Positions 39,935-50,099 are shown, counted from the stretch's first letter. The stretch: 64,000 nt of DNA from Ignavibacteriales bacterium (GCA_020061465.1 JAGUYG010000051.1:56725-120724); one strand, 5' to 3'. Numbers and translations are program-made. Notes: a model not told the origin generated them from the letters alone.

Positions 39935-39973
39935 ATTATTATTTTGATAACCGCTTATTATTAGTTTAATAAT
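39935..39973 (+). promoter_or_regulatory. Tandem 17-bp palindromic operators, GH2 gene
   Basis: ATTATTA-TTT-TGATAAC at 39935-39951 and ATTATTA-GTT-TAATAAT at 39957-39973, with centres 22 bp apart. The second is a perfect 7-3-7 palindrome. The distance from its centre to the -12 G of the GH2 promoter is 94 bp. Same arrangement as at 32529 and 42944. Confidence 0.75.
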
Positions 39974-40045
39974 TCTTTTTACCTTCCTCATTAATCACGA
40001 TTCAGAATAATGAAGAAATTTGTAACAATTTCATCCAAAGCTGAA

Positions 40046-40061
40046 CGGTATATTTCTTGTC
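40046..40061 (+). promoter_or_regulatory. Sigma54-like -24/-12 promoter, GH2 gene
   Basis: CGGTATATTTCTTGTC has GG at -24 and TTG at -12 with the correct ten-base gap; the usual C after TTG is T, as in the sensor-operon promoter. Its placement predicts a transcript start near 40071, and this argues that the coding start is the ATG at 40132 and not an earlier in-frame codon. Confidence 0.5.
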
Positions 40062-40131
40062 TCTGCATTGGATTAGTCAAAGACCCTTTATCAAATTCTT
40101 AATAAATGTAAACTTAAAACAGGAAAAATTC

Positions 40132-42486
40132 ATGATGAAATTTATACGCCTGGAACAATCCTTACTTCTCCTATCAATCGTTACTGTAATTTTATTTTAT
40201 AATAGTTCTTCGGCGCAGATTGCATCTCTTGAAGCTACATTAAAGCTGCAAAAAGTGGATGGAATAAATATTCCCGTGCAAAACGGAATCCCGGTTCCTT
40301 CTTTCGAAAAACAGCAGCGTCAGATTATTAATCTTCAGGGTGAATGGAAAAAACAACGCTTTGCCGCTGCCGATAATATTACTCTTGCGAAAAGAGATCA
40401 AACAGGAATGAATAATCTTCTCAATGAAGCGGCAGGCAGATATTTAAAAGATTATGATGACAGCGCGTGGGAGTTAAAAATCCTTCCGGCAGTCGAAAAT
40501 ACAATGTATGAATATCCCAAAGTACCTGAATATTATGAAGACGGCGTTTGGTACCGTAAAAGTTTCACATTAGATGACTCTCTCGCCGGCAAATTTATTA
40601 AGCTGATGTTTTATGCCGTTAATTATGTAGCCGATGTGTGGATAAACGGACAATATTTAGGTTATCACGAAGGCGGTTACACTCCGTTCGCATTTGATGT
40701 TACAGATTATTTGATCTACGGCGAGGAAAATACTATTGCCGTTCGGGTTGATAATCCTGCCTGGGGAACAAGAATCGATATCGTACCATATTATAAAGTT
40801 GACTGGTTCAATTATACGGGAATTATTCACGATGTTTATTTAGAAATTACAAATCCCGTTTCAATTATTAGAACGGACATAGTTCCGCTTAATCTTGACG
40901 GAACAATCCAATCAACCATTGTATTACTAAATAGAGATAATTCAGATAAAAATATTGATGCATCAATTGAAATCTATAATGCGGATGTAAATTCAACTAA
41001 TATTAAAGCAGAAATTTCTTCGAAGTTAATCGGTACGGCTGCTTCATTTTCAGGTACCGCTCAAGCCTCAATCAATGTTATGAAAGATTCGGTTAAAGTA
41101 TGGCGTACAAATCTAATGGTAACAGCGCCTAAATTTTGGTCGCCAAAAGAACCTAATCTTTACGTAATGAAAGTAACGTTAAAAGCAGGTGAGAACGTAA
41201 TCGATGAGTACTTTACGCAGTTTGGAATACGAACTGTTCGAACACAGGAATTTAGAGTCTTACTGAATGATAAGCCTGTGTTTCTAACCGGCCTGGCAAG
41301 GCATGAAGATCATCCTGTTCACGGAAGAAGCATTCCGATAGAAAGAATTTATGATGATCTCGTAATGGTTAAAGATGTAAATGCCAATATGCTGCGAACT
41401 GCTCATTATCCAAATCATCTCTATACTTATCTAATTGCTGATAGATTAGGAATAACAATATTAGAAGAAATTCCTGTATGGTGGTTTGATGATTCGCTTC
41501 CCTGGCTTATTCAAAATTCAGTTAGACACATCCACGAACAAATGTTCAGGGAAATGGTCTTCAAAGATTATAATCGTCCTTCCATTTTGTTTTGGAGTAC
41601 TACAAACGAATGTAAAGACGTAGCAAACCGCAAAACTTTCATTCAAAAGGTAAAACAGGATTTAATTTTTAATTACAATGATGGAAGATTAATCACACAG
41701 TCAGCCGCTGCCGATAGACCGGGCGCTGAAGATGAATCGCAGGCTGTTTGCGATGTTGCAGGTTGGACGATGTACTTCGGTATTTTTCACGGCGGCACTT
41801 ATTACGACGGCACACGATATTTTTTAGGTTATGCTAATATCGCTTATCCCGAAAAACCTATACTCGATACCGAGTTTGGTTATTGGTCGGGTGAAACAGG
41901 CGGAAGCCAGGGAACACAAGTAACTGTGTTCAACGAAACTTTCCGTGCTTTTCAAATTAGAGCTGCAATGAAACCGGATGGTTCATTAAGCTGGGGCGGA
42001 TTTTTAATGGGTATAACATGGTGGTGCATCTTCGATTGGTACTCAAGTCAGCATCCGTATGGATTTCAAAGCATGGGATTGTATAATATGTTCAGAGATA
42101 CACCGAAGCAAGTAGCGCCTGTTCTTAGAGACGCTTACGCACCATACTTCAATCGTGGTGGAATACCTGTATTAGTTGAAGAAGAAAATGAATCGTCCTT
42201 GCCCGCTCAATTTAAGCTGTATCAGAATTACCCTAATCCTTTTAATCCATTAACTAAAATTTCTTTTAGCATACCAAAAAAAGCAGTTGTTTCATTGAAG
42301 ATTTATGACATTCTCGGTAATGCAATTCGTTCGCTTATAAATGAGGAAAGAGAAGCAGGCATCTACGATGTTGAATTTAATTCGGATAACCTTAGCAGCG
42401 GAGTTTACATTTACAGATTATCAGCGGGAGTTTCCGGAACAGCCGGCAGTTTTAGCGATTCAAAAAAAATGATTTTGCTGCGATAA
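40132..42486 (+). CDS. Secreted GH2 glycoside hydrolase with type IX sorting domain
   Basis: About 784 residues: signal peptide, the three GH2 N-terminal domains (YADVWINGQYLGYHEGGYTPF in the jelly-roll) and a TIM barrel with the acid/base E493 in STTNECKD and nucleophile E581 in LDTEFGYWSG. A Por-type tail (YQNYPNPFNPLTKISF) follows. ATG 40132 has AGGA seven bases upstream and gives a clean signal peptide. GH2 members cleave beta-galactosides, mannosides or glucuronides; specificity is not clear. Its promoter carries the tandem operators, so it is a predicted target of the sigma54 regulator. Confidence 0.9.
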   Translation: MMKFIRLEQSLLLLSIVTVILFYNSSSAQIASLEATLKLQKVDGINIPVQNGIPVPSFEKQQRQIINLQGEWKKQRFAAADNITLAKRDQTGMNNLLNEAAGRYLKDYDDSAWELKILPAVENTMYEYPKVPEYYEDGVWYRKSFTLDDSLAGKFIKLMFYAVNYVADVWINGQYLGYHEGGYTPFAFDVTDYLIYGEENTIAVRVDNPAWGTRIDIVPYYKVDWFNYTGIIHDVYLEITNPVSIIRTDIVPLNLDGTIQSTIVLLNRDNSDKNIDASIEIYNADVNSTNIKAEISSKLIGTAASFSGTAQASINVMKDSVKVWRTNLMVTAPKFWSPKEPNLYVMKVTLKAGENVIDEYFTQFGIRTVRTQEFRVLLNDKPVFLTGLARHEDHPVHGRSIPIERIYDDLVMVKDVNANMLRTAHYPNHLYTYLIADRLGITILEEIPVWWFDDSLPWLIQNSVRHIHEQMFREMVFKDYNRPSILFWSTTNECKDVANRKTFIQKVKQDLIFNYNDGRLITQSAAADRPGAEDESQAVCDVAGWTMYFGIFHGGTYYDGTRYFLGYANIAYPEKPILDTEFGYWSGETGGSQGTQVTVFNETFRAFQIRAAMKPDGSLSWGGFLMGITWWCIFDWYSSQHPYGFQSMGLYNMFRDTPKQVAPVLRDAYAPYFNRGGIPVLVEEENESSLPAQFKLYQNYPNPFNPLTKISFSIPKKAVVSLKIYDILGNAIRSLINEEREAGIYDVEFNSDNLSSGVYIYRLSAGVSGTAGSFSDSKKMILLR

Positions 42487-42785
42487 ACGTTGGTTATTTA
42501 TTTATGCACCACATCTTTATGGTCGCTGACTTTGACCTCGAAGCATACTCATGAATTACACAGAGTTACGCAGAGTGAAAACACAGAGGGTTCCAAAGAG
42601 ACGACTGAAAATTATTATACAAGTATTGTTGGTATTAAATTCTATTATGATAAGTATACTGGAATAAATAATCCGAGGATCCTTTGGACATTAAATGCAC
42701 AGCATCCTTTGGATACAAAATGATCAATGAATAATATTCGAATCAATTCAAAAGATTGCCATCAGCTTTCAATACAAGAATGCAC

Positions 42786-42809
42786 AGCCTGATTTATCAG
42801 GCTTTTTTT
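42786..42809 (+). terminator. Rho-independent terminator after GH2
   Basis: AGCCTGA (42786-42792), a four-base loop and TCAGGCT (42797-42803) followed by a run of seven T. It lies 300 bp after the GH2 stop; the part between holds no credible gene. Confidence 0.8.
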
Positions 42810-42844
42810 GGTGAGCGTCACCATTTATGATGCTTCGAACGTAA

Positions 42845-42864
42845 AGACGGGGCATGCCCCGTCT
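42845..42864. repeat. 20-bp GC-rich palindrome
   Basis: AGACGGGGCATGCCCCGTCT is a perfect palindrome in otherwise AT-rich sequence, flanked by GTAA/CTAC. Palindromes built on GACGGGGCATGCCCCGTC are widespread dispersed repeats. It could form a hairpin but has no T-run. Confidence 0.6.
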
Positions 42865-42943
42865 CTACAACCGTATAATACATAACCAATTAAATAGTTT
42901 GATAATTATTTCAAAAATTGTAGGGGAAATTTTAGTTACATGA

Positions 42944-42982
42944 CTTATTAAAATAATAAGCATCGCTTATCAATTTAATAAG
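42944..42982 (+). promoter_or_regulatory. Tandem 17-bp palindromic operators, SSS symporter gene
   Basis: CTTATTA-AAA-TAATAAG at 42944-42960 (perfect) and CTTATCA-ATT-TAATAAG at 42966-42982, with centres 22 bp apart. The distance from the second centre to the -12 G of the promoter is 93 bp. Same arrangement as at 32529 and 39935. Confidence 0.75.
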
Positions 42983-43053
42983 CAAATTCAAATGCTGCTG
43001 AAGAAAGGTGCTTACTTCAAACAAAATTCAATGTAAGAATTCACTCCGGTTAA

Positions 43054-43069
43054 TGGCATTGTTTGTGAA
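43054..43069 (+). promoter_or_regulatory. Sigma54-like -24/-12 promoter, SSS symporter gene
   Basis: TGGCATTGTTTGTGAA has a full TGGCA -24 element and a weaker -12 (TG then A rather than TTGC). It is 30 bp before the GTG start. The spacing to the upstream operators matches that of the GH2 promoter within one base. Confidence 0.5.
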
Positions 43070-43098
43070 TAATTATAATTAAAAGCAAACTCATTATT

Positions 43099-44727
43099 GT
43101 GTATAACACCTTTACTTTTAGTGACGGCATAATTCTTTTCGCTTACTTAATTATTGTATTAAGCATGGGATTTTATTATTCAAGAGTAAGGGATAAGAAT
43201 TTTAACGAATATTTCTTAGCCGGTAAAAATGTGGGATGGTTCGCAATCGGATTTTCTATTTTTGCAACCAACATTTCAAGCGAACACTTCGTTGGATTAG
43301 CGGGTTCTGGTTCGGTACGTGGATTAGCGGTAGCTCAATTCGAGCTGCTGGCAATTTTCATTTTAATTCTCTTAGGTTGGATTCTCGTTCCTATTTACCA
43401 TCGTGCCGGTGTTGTTACAATGCCGGAATTTCTTGAAAAACGATTCGATGCAAAAAGCAGAAAATTTTTTGCGGGACTTTCGATTCTGATTTACCTGGTT
43501 ACGAAAATATCCGTAACAATTTTTGCCGGCGGTATTTTATTTTACAAAATTTTTGGGCTGAGCATCTATAATTCAGCAATAATCATTGTTCTGATTACGG
43601 GCTTATACAGCGTAATCGGCGGAGCTTCAGCGGTAATCAGAACGCATGTATTTCAAGGCTGGCTGATGATTTTAGGTGCCGTTACGCTAACATTATTCGG
43701 GCTTAATGAAGTCGGCTGGTACGAAGGCTTACGAAGCAAACTTCCGGCTGATTACTTTACGATGTTCAAGCCGATGACTGACCCGGATTTTCCATGGACA
43801 GGAATTCTCTTCGGCGCTCCTATAATAGCTTTTTGGTACTGGTGTACGGATCAATATATTGTTCAACGCTTGATGTGTGCCGGTACAATTGAAAATGCCC
43901 GCCGCGGTTCTCTCTTAGCAGCCTCGTTAAAAATTCTTCCTCTTTTCATTTTAGTTTTACCCGGTTTAATTGCGGCGGCTTTGTTTCCCGAAGTAAGCGG
44001 TGATGATGCTTATCCTGTGCTGCTTGCCAGCAATATTTTGCCCGCCGGAGTTAAAGGTTTTGTAATAGCGGGACTGCTTGCCGCTGTAATGTCGTCGATG
44101 GCAAGTGTATTTAATACTACTGCAACTTTGTTCGTAAATGATTTTTACAAACCGCGCCACCCTGAAGCTAATGAAAGAAAACTTGTTTTGATAGGTCGTT
44201 TATCAGCCACAGTAATTGTAGTGTTTGCAATACTTGGCGTGCCATTAGTGAAGCTTATCAGCTCACAAATGTACCTGTATCTTCAAAGTGTACAGGCATT
44301 CATCAGTCCGCCTATAACTGCCGTTTTTATCTTCGGACTATTAGTAAAACAAACTACTTCGAAAGCTGCTTTGTGGACGCTGATAATTGGAGAGGCAATT
44401 GGTGTAAGCAGATTAATCGCACAACTATTAATAAACACAGGGGTGTCAAACAATTCGTTATTGGTATTTTACACTCAAATTAATTTCCTTCACTTTGCAA
44501 TTTTTCTGTTTCTCTTTTCTTCGGTTTTAATTTTTTCGTTAAGCTATCTAACTAAACCAGTACAGCAAACTGTCGCAGATAAGCTGCAGTATCTTTTTGC
44601 CGAAAGCTTTGGCGAAGTAAGATTCAATTTAATTCACATGAAAAATGCTGCGGGGTATAAATCAAATATGATGCTCTCTGCATTCTTGTTTTTAATAATA
44701 TTAGGGTTATGGGGACTACTATATTGA
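43099..44727 (+). CDS. Sodium:solute symporter (SSS/SGLT family)
   Basis: A 542-residue inner-membrane protein with about 13-14 helices. It has the SSS features SSEHFVGLAGSGSVRGLAVAQ, an LVTKISVTIFAGG segment and the QRLMCAGTIENARRG loop that in SGLT-type carriers marks the sodium-symport fold. It starts with GTG. It likely imports glucose or a short oligosaccharide with sodium. Its promoter carries the tandem operators and a -24/-12 element, so it is a predicted direct target of the local two-component system. Confidence 0.92.
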   Translation: MYNTFTFSDGIILFAYLIIVLSMGFYYSRVRDKNFNEYFLAGKNVGWFAIGFSIFATNISSEHFVGLAGSGSVRGLAVAQFELLAIFILILLGWILVPIYHRAGVVTMPEFLEKRFDAKSRKFFAGLSILIYLVTKISVTIFAGGILFYKIFGLSIYNSAIIIVLITGLYSVIGGASAVIRTHVFQGWLMILGAVTLTLFGLNEVGWYEGLRSKLPADYFTMFKPMTDPDFPWTGILFGAPIIAFWYWCTDQYIVQRLMCAGTIENARRGSLLAASLKILPLFILVLPGLIAAALFPEVSGDDAYPVLLASNILPAGVKGFVIAGLLAAVMSSMASVFNTTATLFVNDFYKPRHPEANERKLVLIGRLSATVIVVFAILGVPLVKLISSQMYLYLQSVQAFISPPITAVFIFGLLVKQTTSKAALWTLIIGEAIGVSRLIAQLLINTGVSNNSLLVFYTQINFLHFAIFLFLFSSVLIFSLSYLTKPVQQTVADKLQYLFAESFGEVRFNLIHMKNAAGYKSNMMLSAFLFLIILGLWGLLY

Positions 44728-44812
44728 AAAAATATTTAAAGATAATTCAACATTTGACCTGCAAAAGACAATGGTCAAACCAAATATCAAAATCTAACAA
44801 GAGAGGAAAGTT

Positions 44813-47281
44813 ATGAATAAGAAGATGTTACTTGTTCTTCTTCTGCTTTTTTCGTGCACCCTTATTGTCCGTGCACAGATAATCGAAAGCTTCGATAATA
44901 TTGCGGCAGATACTACTTATCAATTGTCAATCGAAGGCGGCTCAACAATGACGATTACCCCTAATACAGTCGATAAAGTGGAAGGGGAGGCATCGCTGAG
45001 CATCTACGCTATGATCGGAGCTATTCATGAGTGGGGCAGCTACGCCCAGCTTATTAAACGCTTACCGGCAACCGTTCCTCCTATGGATTGGAGCATCAGC
45101 GATACTTTAAGCATCTGGATAAAAGTTACGCAGGCTCCGGCTTTACCCGAGAACATGGTTTTTAGAATTCATTTAGCGGATAGGTTAGCCGAGGATGGTG
45201 CGATCGAAGAATACATTTACGAAAATGCTACTATATTGGATGCACTATCTGATTGGTTTCAATTAAAAATTCCGCTGTTTGAAAGACCGACCGACGGCGG
45301 TACAATTCCTAATGACGAAGGCTTTGTTCTCTTTCCTAAATCCTGGGGCGGCGGCAGTTATAATAATGAAAAATTGGATTTAGATAAAATCATTGGGTTC
45401 AATATTACTGCAGTTACTTCCGGCTACACTCCCGGGGCAAATATTCCTGCCGACTCATTGACCTACCTGGTTGATAAATTTGAAAGAACGGGAATGAGGT
45501 CAATCCCGGCGATAATTTTTAATGGGATGGCACTTCCTGCTATACTTACCAGTTGGGCGTGGGGTCAGTCATCCATCGAACTTGCAGAAGGAGCCGGCGC
45601 CACACCAGGAACAAATGCATTGAAATGGGTTCAAGGTAATGAGTGGGGGAATGGATGGACAGGAATCGGTTTTACTGTAAATCCTACCTTTAATTTAGCC
45701 GGTGCCTGGCAGCAGGATAGCGTTAAGTTCAAACTAAAATGTGATGAGGGTGTCGGTGCTCTTAGAATGCAATTTGAAGGAGGCGCTGGCAAAGTGGGAA
45801 CTGTTTTCTCTCCGATTGCCGATAACCAATGGCACAGCTATGCACTTCCATTACGTGAAATGGTATATCAGGATAACACTTCCGGCTTTGACTCCTCGAG
45901 TGTACACGTAGTAGGATTGATGGCTGAAGCAAGCGCAACAGCCGGTAAAGTAATTTATATTGATGATTGGTGGACTGGCAATCCCGAATTTGATGTAATA
46001 CCACCGGTAAAAGTACAGCAAGTATTAGTTGTTCCCGGAACTTATGTCAATCTGGTAACGTGGCAGGATGTTCCTGGAGAAGATCAGGAAGTTTATAACA
46101 TTTATTACAGCGAAAATCCAATTACAGATTTAACCGATGTTGAGGTCGTTAAGTTTTCGGTACCGGAGAATAATCAAGTAGTTGAGCATATTCTGAGGGC
46201 GCCGGTTACAGATCAATCAGTCACATATTATTATGCGGTAACCTGCACGGATAAATCAGGCAATACTTCGGAGGCTACTGCTTATGATGTCCCGACTACA
46301 AATACGGCAAAGGGCGTAGTAACTGTTTCGCTGAATGCGCCAACCAGTACTTTTAATGCCGACGGCGATTTATCCGAATGGGCAAATATTACACCGATCC
46401 ACATGGCTCCTTCCGGCGGCGGATATGTAGTTACAAATACAACAATTACTAATGATGCCGATCTAACCGTTGATGCTTATATAGCAATGGATGATACATA
46501 CCTATATGCAGCATTTGATATTGAAGATGATATCGTTTCTCATGCAAGTCCAACTTCTTACTTGAATGACTGTCCGGATTTATTTATCGGATTATATAAC
46601 TGGCACGGAAAACCTCATACAGCATATAAACGCGGTGCCGAGCCTGATTATCATTTCAGATTCGCATTCGATAGAGCATTAATCGATGGCGTAGCTAACG
46701 GCGATAATTTGTTACTTCCCGGAACCGAATATTACTGGGGTGAAAAATTTCCTACAGGTTATGTGGTTGAAGCAAGAATTCCATGGACTCTGCTTGCAGA
46801 TAGAACCGGCGACGATCTCTTCGTTCCGGTTGAAGGATACCGTGTTCCTTTAGACTTCTCAATTAACGATGCCGATGCTACCGGTGAGAGAGAAGGAATC
46901 ATGTGCTATTCACCTTTCAACGAAGATCAGTCGTGGAATAATGTATCGCGCTGGCTGTATACCTGGATCGGAAACCTATGGTATCCGGTTAGTGTTTTTG
47001 ATAAGGAAAATATTGCTTACACATACGAGTTGAATCAAAACTATCCGAATCCGTTTAATCCAAGTACTAAATTAAATTACACAATCGAAAAAGACGGAAT
47101 GGTTAGCCTGAAGGTGTATGATATTCTCGGCAGGCTGGTAACAACATTGGTTGACACGTATCAGCCAAAAGGTACATACACAGTTTCCTTTGATGCTTCC
47201 AATTTACCAAGCGGAATGTACCTGTATAAAATTGAATCAGGTTCATACAGCAGTGTGAAAAAAATGATGCTTATTAAATAA
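44813..47281 (+). CDS. Secreted multi-CBM protein with type IX sorting domain
   Basis: An 822-residue protein without an obvious catalytic domain. After the signal peptide come two CBM11/CIA30-like beta-sandwiches (IIESFDNIAADTTYQLS; then near residue 235), an Fn3-like domain, and a CBM9/DOMON-like domain (FNADGDLSEWANITPIHM ... DDTYLYAAFDIEDD). A Por-type tail (NQNYPNPFNPSTKLNY) ends it. It probably binds glycan at the cell surface. It lies 85 bp after the symporter with a GAGAGGAAAG Shine-Dalgarno, so it likely shares that promoter. Domain names are inferred from motifs. Confidence 0.8.
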   Translation: MNKKMLLVLLLLFSCTLIVRAQIIESFDNIAADTTYQLSIEGGSTMTITPNTVDKVEGEASLSIYAMIGAIHEWGSYAQLIKRLPATVPPMDWSISDTLSIWIKVTQAPALPENMVFRIHLADRLAEDGAIEEYIYENATILDALSDWFQLKIPLFERPTDGGTIPNDEGFVLFPKSWGGGSYNNEKLDLDKIIGFNITAVTSGYTPGANIPADSLTYLVDKFERTGMRSIPAIIFNGMALPAILTSWAWGQSSIELAEGAGATPGTNALKWVQGNEWGNGWTGIGFTVNPTFNLAGAWQQDSVKFKLKCDEGVGALRMQFEGGAGKVGTVFSPIADNQWHSYALPLREMVYQDNTSGFDSSSVHVVGLMAEASATAGKVIYIDDWWTGNPEFDVIPPVKVQQVLVVPGTYVNLVTWQDVPGEDQEVYNIYYSENPITDLTDVEVVKFSVPENNQVVEHILRAPVTDQSVTYYYAVTCTDKSGNTSEATAYDVPTTNTAKGVVTVSLNAPTSTFNADGDLSEWANITPIHMAPSGGGYVVTNTTITNDADLTVDAYIAMDDTYLYAAFDIEDDIVSHASPTSYLNDCPDLFIGLYNWHGKPHTAYKRGAEPDYHFRFAFDRALIDGVANGDNLLLPGTEYYWGEKFPTGYVVEARIPWTLLADRTGDDLFVPVEGYRVPLDFSINDADATGEREGIMCYSPFNEDQSWNNVSRWLYTWIGNLWYPVSVFDKENIAYTYELNQNYPNPFNPSTKLNYTIEKDGMVSLKVYDILGRLVTTLVDTYQPKGTYTVSFDASNLPSGMYLYKIESGSYSSVKKMMLIK

Positions 47282-47293
47282 TTTTTTCATTTT

Positions 47294-47322
47294 GGGCATG
47301 GCATATTAGTCATGCCCTTTTT
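47294..47322 (+). terminator. Rho-independent terminator after the multi-CBM gene
   Basis: GGGCATG (47294-47300), a ten-base loop and CATGCCC (47311-47317) followed by TTTTTC. It sits between the multi-CBM gene and the TonB receptor, so the receptor probably has its own promoter or depends on read-through. Confidence 0.8.
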
Positions 47323-47362
47323 CATTCTAAGATCGGTTGACAAATAAACGCGGGAATTAGTT

Positions 47363-50080
47363 ATGTCTGATAATCAAACCAAAAGGTTCCATAGTTGTAA
47401 TCGCCTGATTATTGTTTTAATTAATTTGTTTCTCTTTATCTCTTTTTCTTCGGTTGCTGTATTTGCAGGAACAACGGGTAAGATAAAAGGAAAGATTACC
47501 GAAACGGAAACGGGCGAGCCTATAATTGGAGCTAATATTATTATCGAAGGAACTTACTTCGGTGCTGCCTCGGACGTCGACGGCGAGTATTACATCAACA
47601 ACGTTCCTCCCGGAGAATACAGAGTAATTGCAAGTGCAGTTGGATTTCAAAAAGTAATTGTAGAGAACGTTTTAGTGAAAATAGATCTTACAACCGTGCT
47701 AAATGTTCAGCTTAGCTCGGCAATTATAAATTTGCAGCAAGAAGTAGTTGTTACTGCACAGCGTCCGTTGGTTCAAAAGGACCTTACATCAACAACCGCA
47801 ACAATTACGGCAAGCGATATTAAAATGATGCCCGTGGAAGAAGTAGGGCAATTAATAAATCTTCAAGCAGGCGTAATTGGCGGACATTTCAGAGGCGGAC
47901 GTTCGAATGAGGTTGCTTATTTAATCGACGGACTGTCTGTAACCGATGCATATAACGGCGGCTTCAGCGTGGAAGTTGAAAATACTTCGATTAGACAAAT
48001 GGAGGTTATCAGCGGTACTTTTAATGCCGAGTACGGGCAGGCTATGTCAGGCATTGTGAATATAGTAACTCAAGAAGGCTCTCAAAAACTCGAAGGTACT
48101 GTCTCGGCTTATATTGGTAATTATGTAACTGCTAATACCGATATTTTCAGAAATCTTGACGACATGACAAATATTCCAACAAGAAATTTTCAGTTTAGTT
48201 TAATGGGTCCAACGGGATTAAGTAACCTGAGCTTCTTTTTGACCGGACGTTATTTCGATAACAAGGGCTATCTTTACGGAAAGAGGGTATATACCATTAC
48301 CGACGATGTGCCTTTCTATCCTGATCCGCTTGACAAATCAGTTTGGGTTGCGCGTAATACAGGAGACGGTGCTTTCGTAGCTATGAATCCTGAAAGAAAA
48401 TATTCCTTCAACGGGAAATTAACTTATTCACTTCCCGGTATTAAATTAAGCTATAGTGTTTTCTGGGATGATAATTTTAATAAGTATTACAACCATTACT
48501 TTTCCTGGACTCCGGACGGAATCATAAATCACTACAGAGCGAATTACATCCATAGCATACAGGTATCGCATTATCCTTCACAAAGCACATTTCAGAGCTT
48601 AAAGATTTCTACGAATCTTTTTAAATATCAGGGTTACTTATATAAAGATCCGTATGATTCAAGGTATGTGGATCCAAGACTGGGCTTAGCCGTTTCAAAT
48701 TATACATTCCGTTCAGGCGGAAATGACGGGACGAGATATGAAAGATCAACAAGAACTACGATAGGGCAGTGGAATTTTTCATCTCAGCTATCGAGAGAAC
48801 ATAAATTAGGTGCAGGAATTGAAGGCAGGCTGCATACTATTTTCAGTCATGGTTACGAAGTAGTTAATCTTACTGAAGGACAAATCGATGAATTCGGCAA
48901 CTCGATTTTTACTTTAGGTTATCGCGATTTGGGAACCGACGGTAATCAAGCATACACCAAGAAACCCTATGAGTTTTCAGCTTATATTCAAGATAAAATG
49001 GAATATGATATTATGATTATTAATGCAGGTGTGCGTTTCGATTATTTCAATTCCAATGCATCGCAGCCGGCAGATTTACGCAACCCAAGAAGAAATCCGG
49101 ATTTTCCCGGAGCGAATGAATTTGTAAAAGCAAATGCAAAACTTCAGGTTAGTCCTAGATTAGGTGCTTCTTTCCCTATAACCGATCAAGGTATTTTAAG
49201 ATTTTCTTACGGTCATTTTTTTCAGATACCAAATTTTGAACATCTCTATGCTAATTCAGATTTTCTCGTAACTCCCGGTGCTTCGCTCTCTTCAATTATC
49301 GGAAATCCCGACCTTAAAGCTCAGAAAACGATAATGTATGAACTTGGATTACAGCAGGTACTTTTCCCGAACTTAGTTCTGCATTTTACTATGTATTACC
49401 GCGACATTCGAAATCTTTTAGGTATGGAAATAGTAAACACTTTTGAAGGTTTCAAATATGCCAGATTTATAAATAGAGATTACGGGAACGTTCGCGGTTT
49501 CATCGTTACGATTGACAAAAGATTTGCCGATTACTTCAGCGCAAAAATAGATTATACTTATCAAATTGCAGAAGGAAATGCTTCGGATCCTTATGCCGTT
49601 TATAACAACAATCAAACAAAACCGCCTGTTGAAGAAACAAAAAAAGTTGTTCCGTTAGATTGGGATCAAAGACACACACTTAACTTTTCGCTTAATGTCG
49701 GGCAGCCCGGCGATTGGACAATCGGTGCGATATTTCAATATGGTTCCGGCTGGCCTTACACTGAAGACATAAAAATTTCTAAAGGAGTAAGATTTGAAAA
49801 CGGCGGCATAAAACCGGCTACTTATAACTTAGACCTAAGAGCAGAGAAAGTGTTTGACATCGGCGGTATCAAAGTAAATACTTTTCTGTTAGTATATAAT
49901 CTGCTTGACATAAAGAATGAATACGGTGTCTATTCAACTACCGGCAGAGCTAACGCTGACCTTAATATAAAATATGCGGGTGAGATAATAGGACTTAATA
50001 CAATTGAAGAATACATAAATAATCCGGGTATGTATGCCACACCGAGAGAAATCCGCATCGGTTTCGGATTTGGATTCTAA
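47363..50080 (+). CDS. TonB-dependent receptor with CarboxypepD_reg-like domain
   Basis: A 905-residue outer-membrane receptor: signal peptide, carboxypeptidase-regulatory-like domain (GKIKGKITETETGEPIIGAN), plug domain (VAYLIDGLSVTDAYNGG, NAEYGQAMSGIVNI) and a 22-strand-type barrel ending IRIGFGFGF. It imports oligosaccharide with TonB energy. Unlike Bacteroides Sus systems, no SusD gene follows; the next gene is the 1044-residue secreted protein, 19 bp on. Confidence 0.92.
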   Translation: MSDNQTKRFHSCNRLIIVLINLFLFISFSSVAVFAGTTGKIKGKITETETGEPIIGANIIIEGTYFGAASDVDGEYYINNVPPGEYRVIASAVGFQKVIVENVLVKIDLTTVLNVQLSSAIINLQQEVVVTAQRPLVQKDLTSTTATITASDIKMMPVEEVGQLINLQAGVIGGHFRGGRSNEVAYLIDGLSVTDAYNGGFSVEVENTSIRQMEVISGTFNAEYGQAMSGIVNIVTQEGSQKLEGTVSAYIGNYVTANTDIFRNLDDMTNIPTRNFQFSLMGPTGLSNLSFFLTGRYFDNKGYLYGKRVYTITDDVPFYPDPLDKSVWVARNTGDGAFVAMNPERKYSFNGKLTYSLPGIKLSYSVFWDDNFNKYYNHYFSWTPDGIINHYRANYIHSIQVSHYPSQSTFQSLKISTNLFKYQGYLYKDPYDSRYVDPRLGLAVSNYTFRSGGNDGTRYERSTRTTIGQWNFSSQLSREHKLGAGIEGRLHTIFSHGYEVVNLTEGQIDEFGNSIFTLGYRDLGTDGNQAYTKKPYEFSAYIQDKMEYDIMIINAGVRFDYFNSNASQPADLRNPRRNPDFPGANEFVKANAKLQVSPRLGASFPITDQGILRFSYGHFFQIPNFEHLYANSDFLVTPGASLSSIIGNPDLKAQKTIMYELGLQQVLFPNLVLHFTMYYRDIRNLLGMEIVNTFEGFKYARFINRDYGNVRGFIVTIDKRFADYFSAKIDYTYQIAEGNASDPYAVYNNNQTKPPVEETKKVVPLDWDQRHTLNFSLNVGQPGDWTIGAIFQYGSGWPYTEDIKISKGVRFENGGIKPATYNLDLRAEKVFDIGGIKVNTFLLVYNLLDIKNEYGVYSTTGRANADLNIKYAGEIIGLNTIEEYINNPGMYATPREIRIGFGFGF

Positions 50081-50099
50081 AGTTTTTGGAGGAAAAATA

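Noticed and set aside
42490..42723. 77-codon plus-strand frame after GH2
   Set aside because: Low-complexity, repeat-derived composition (ACACAGAG and GGATCCTTTGG units), no ribosome site, no coding character.
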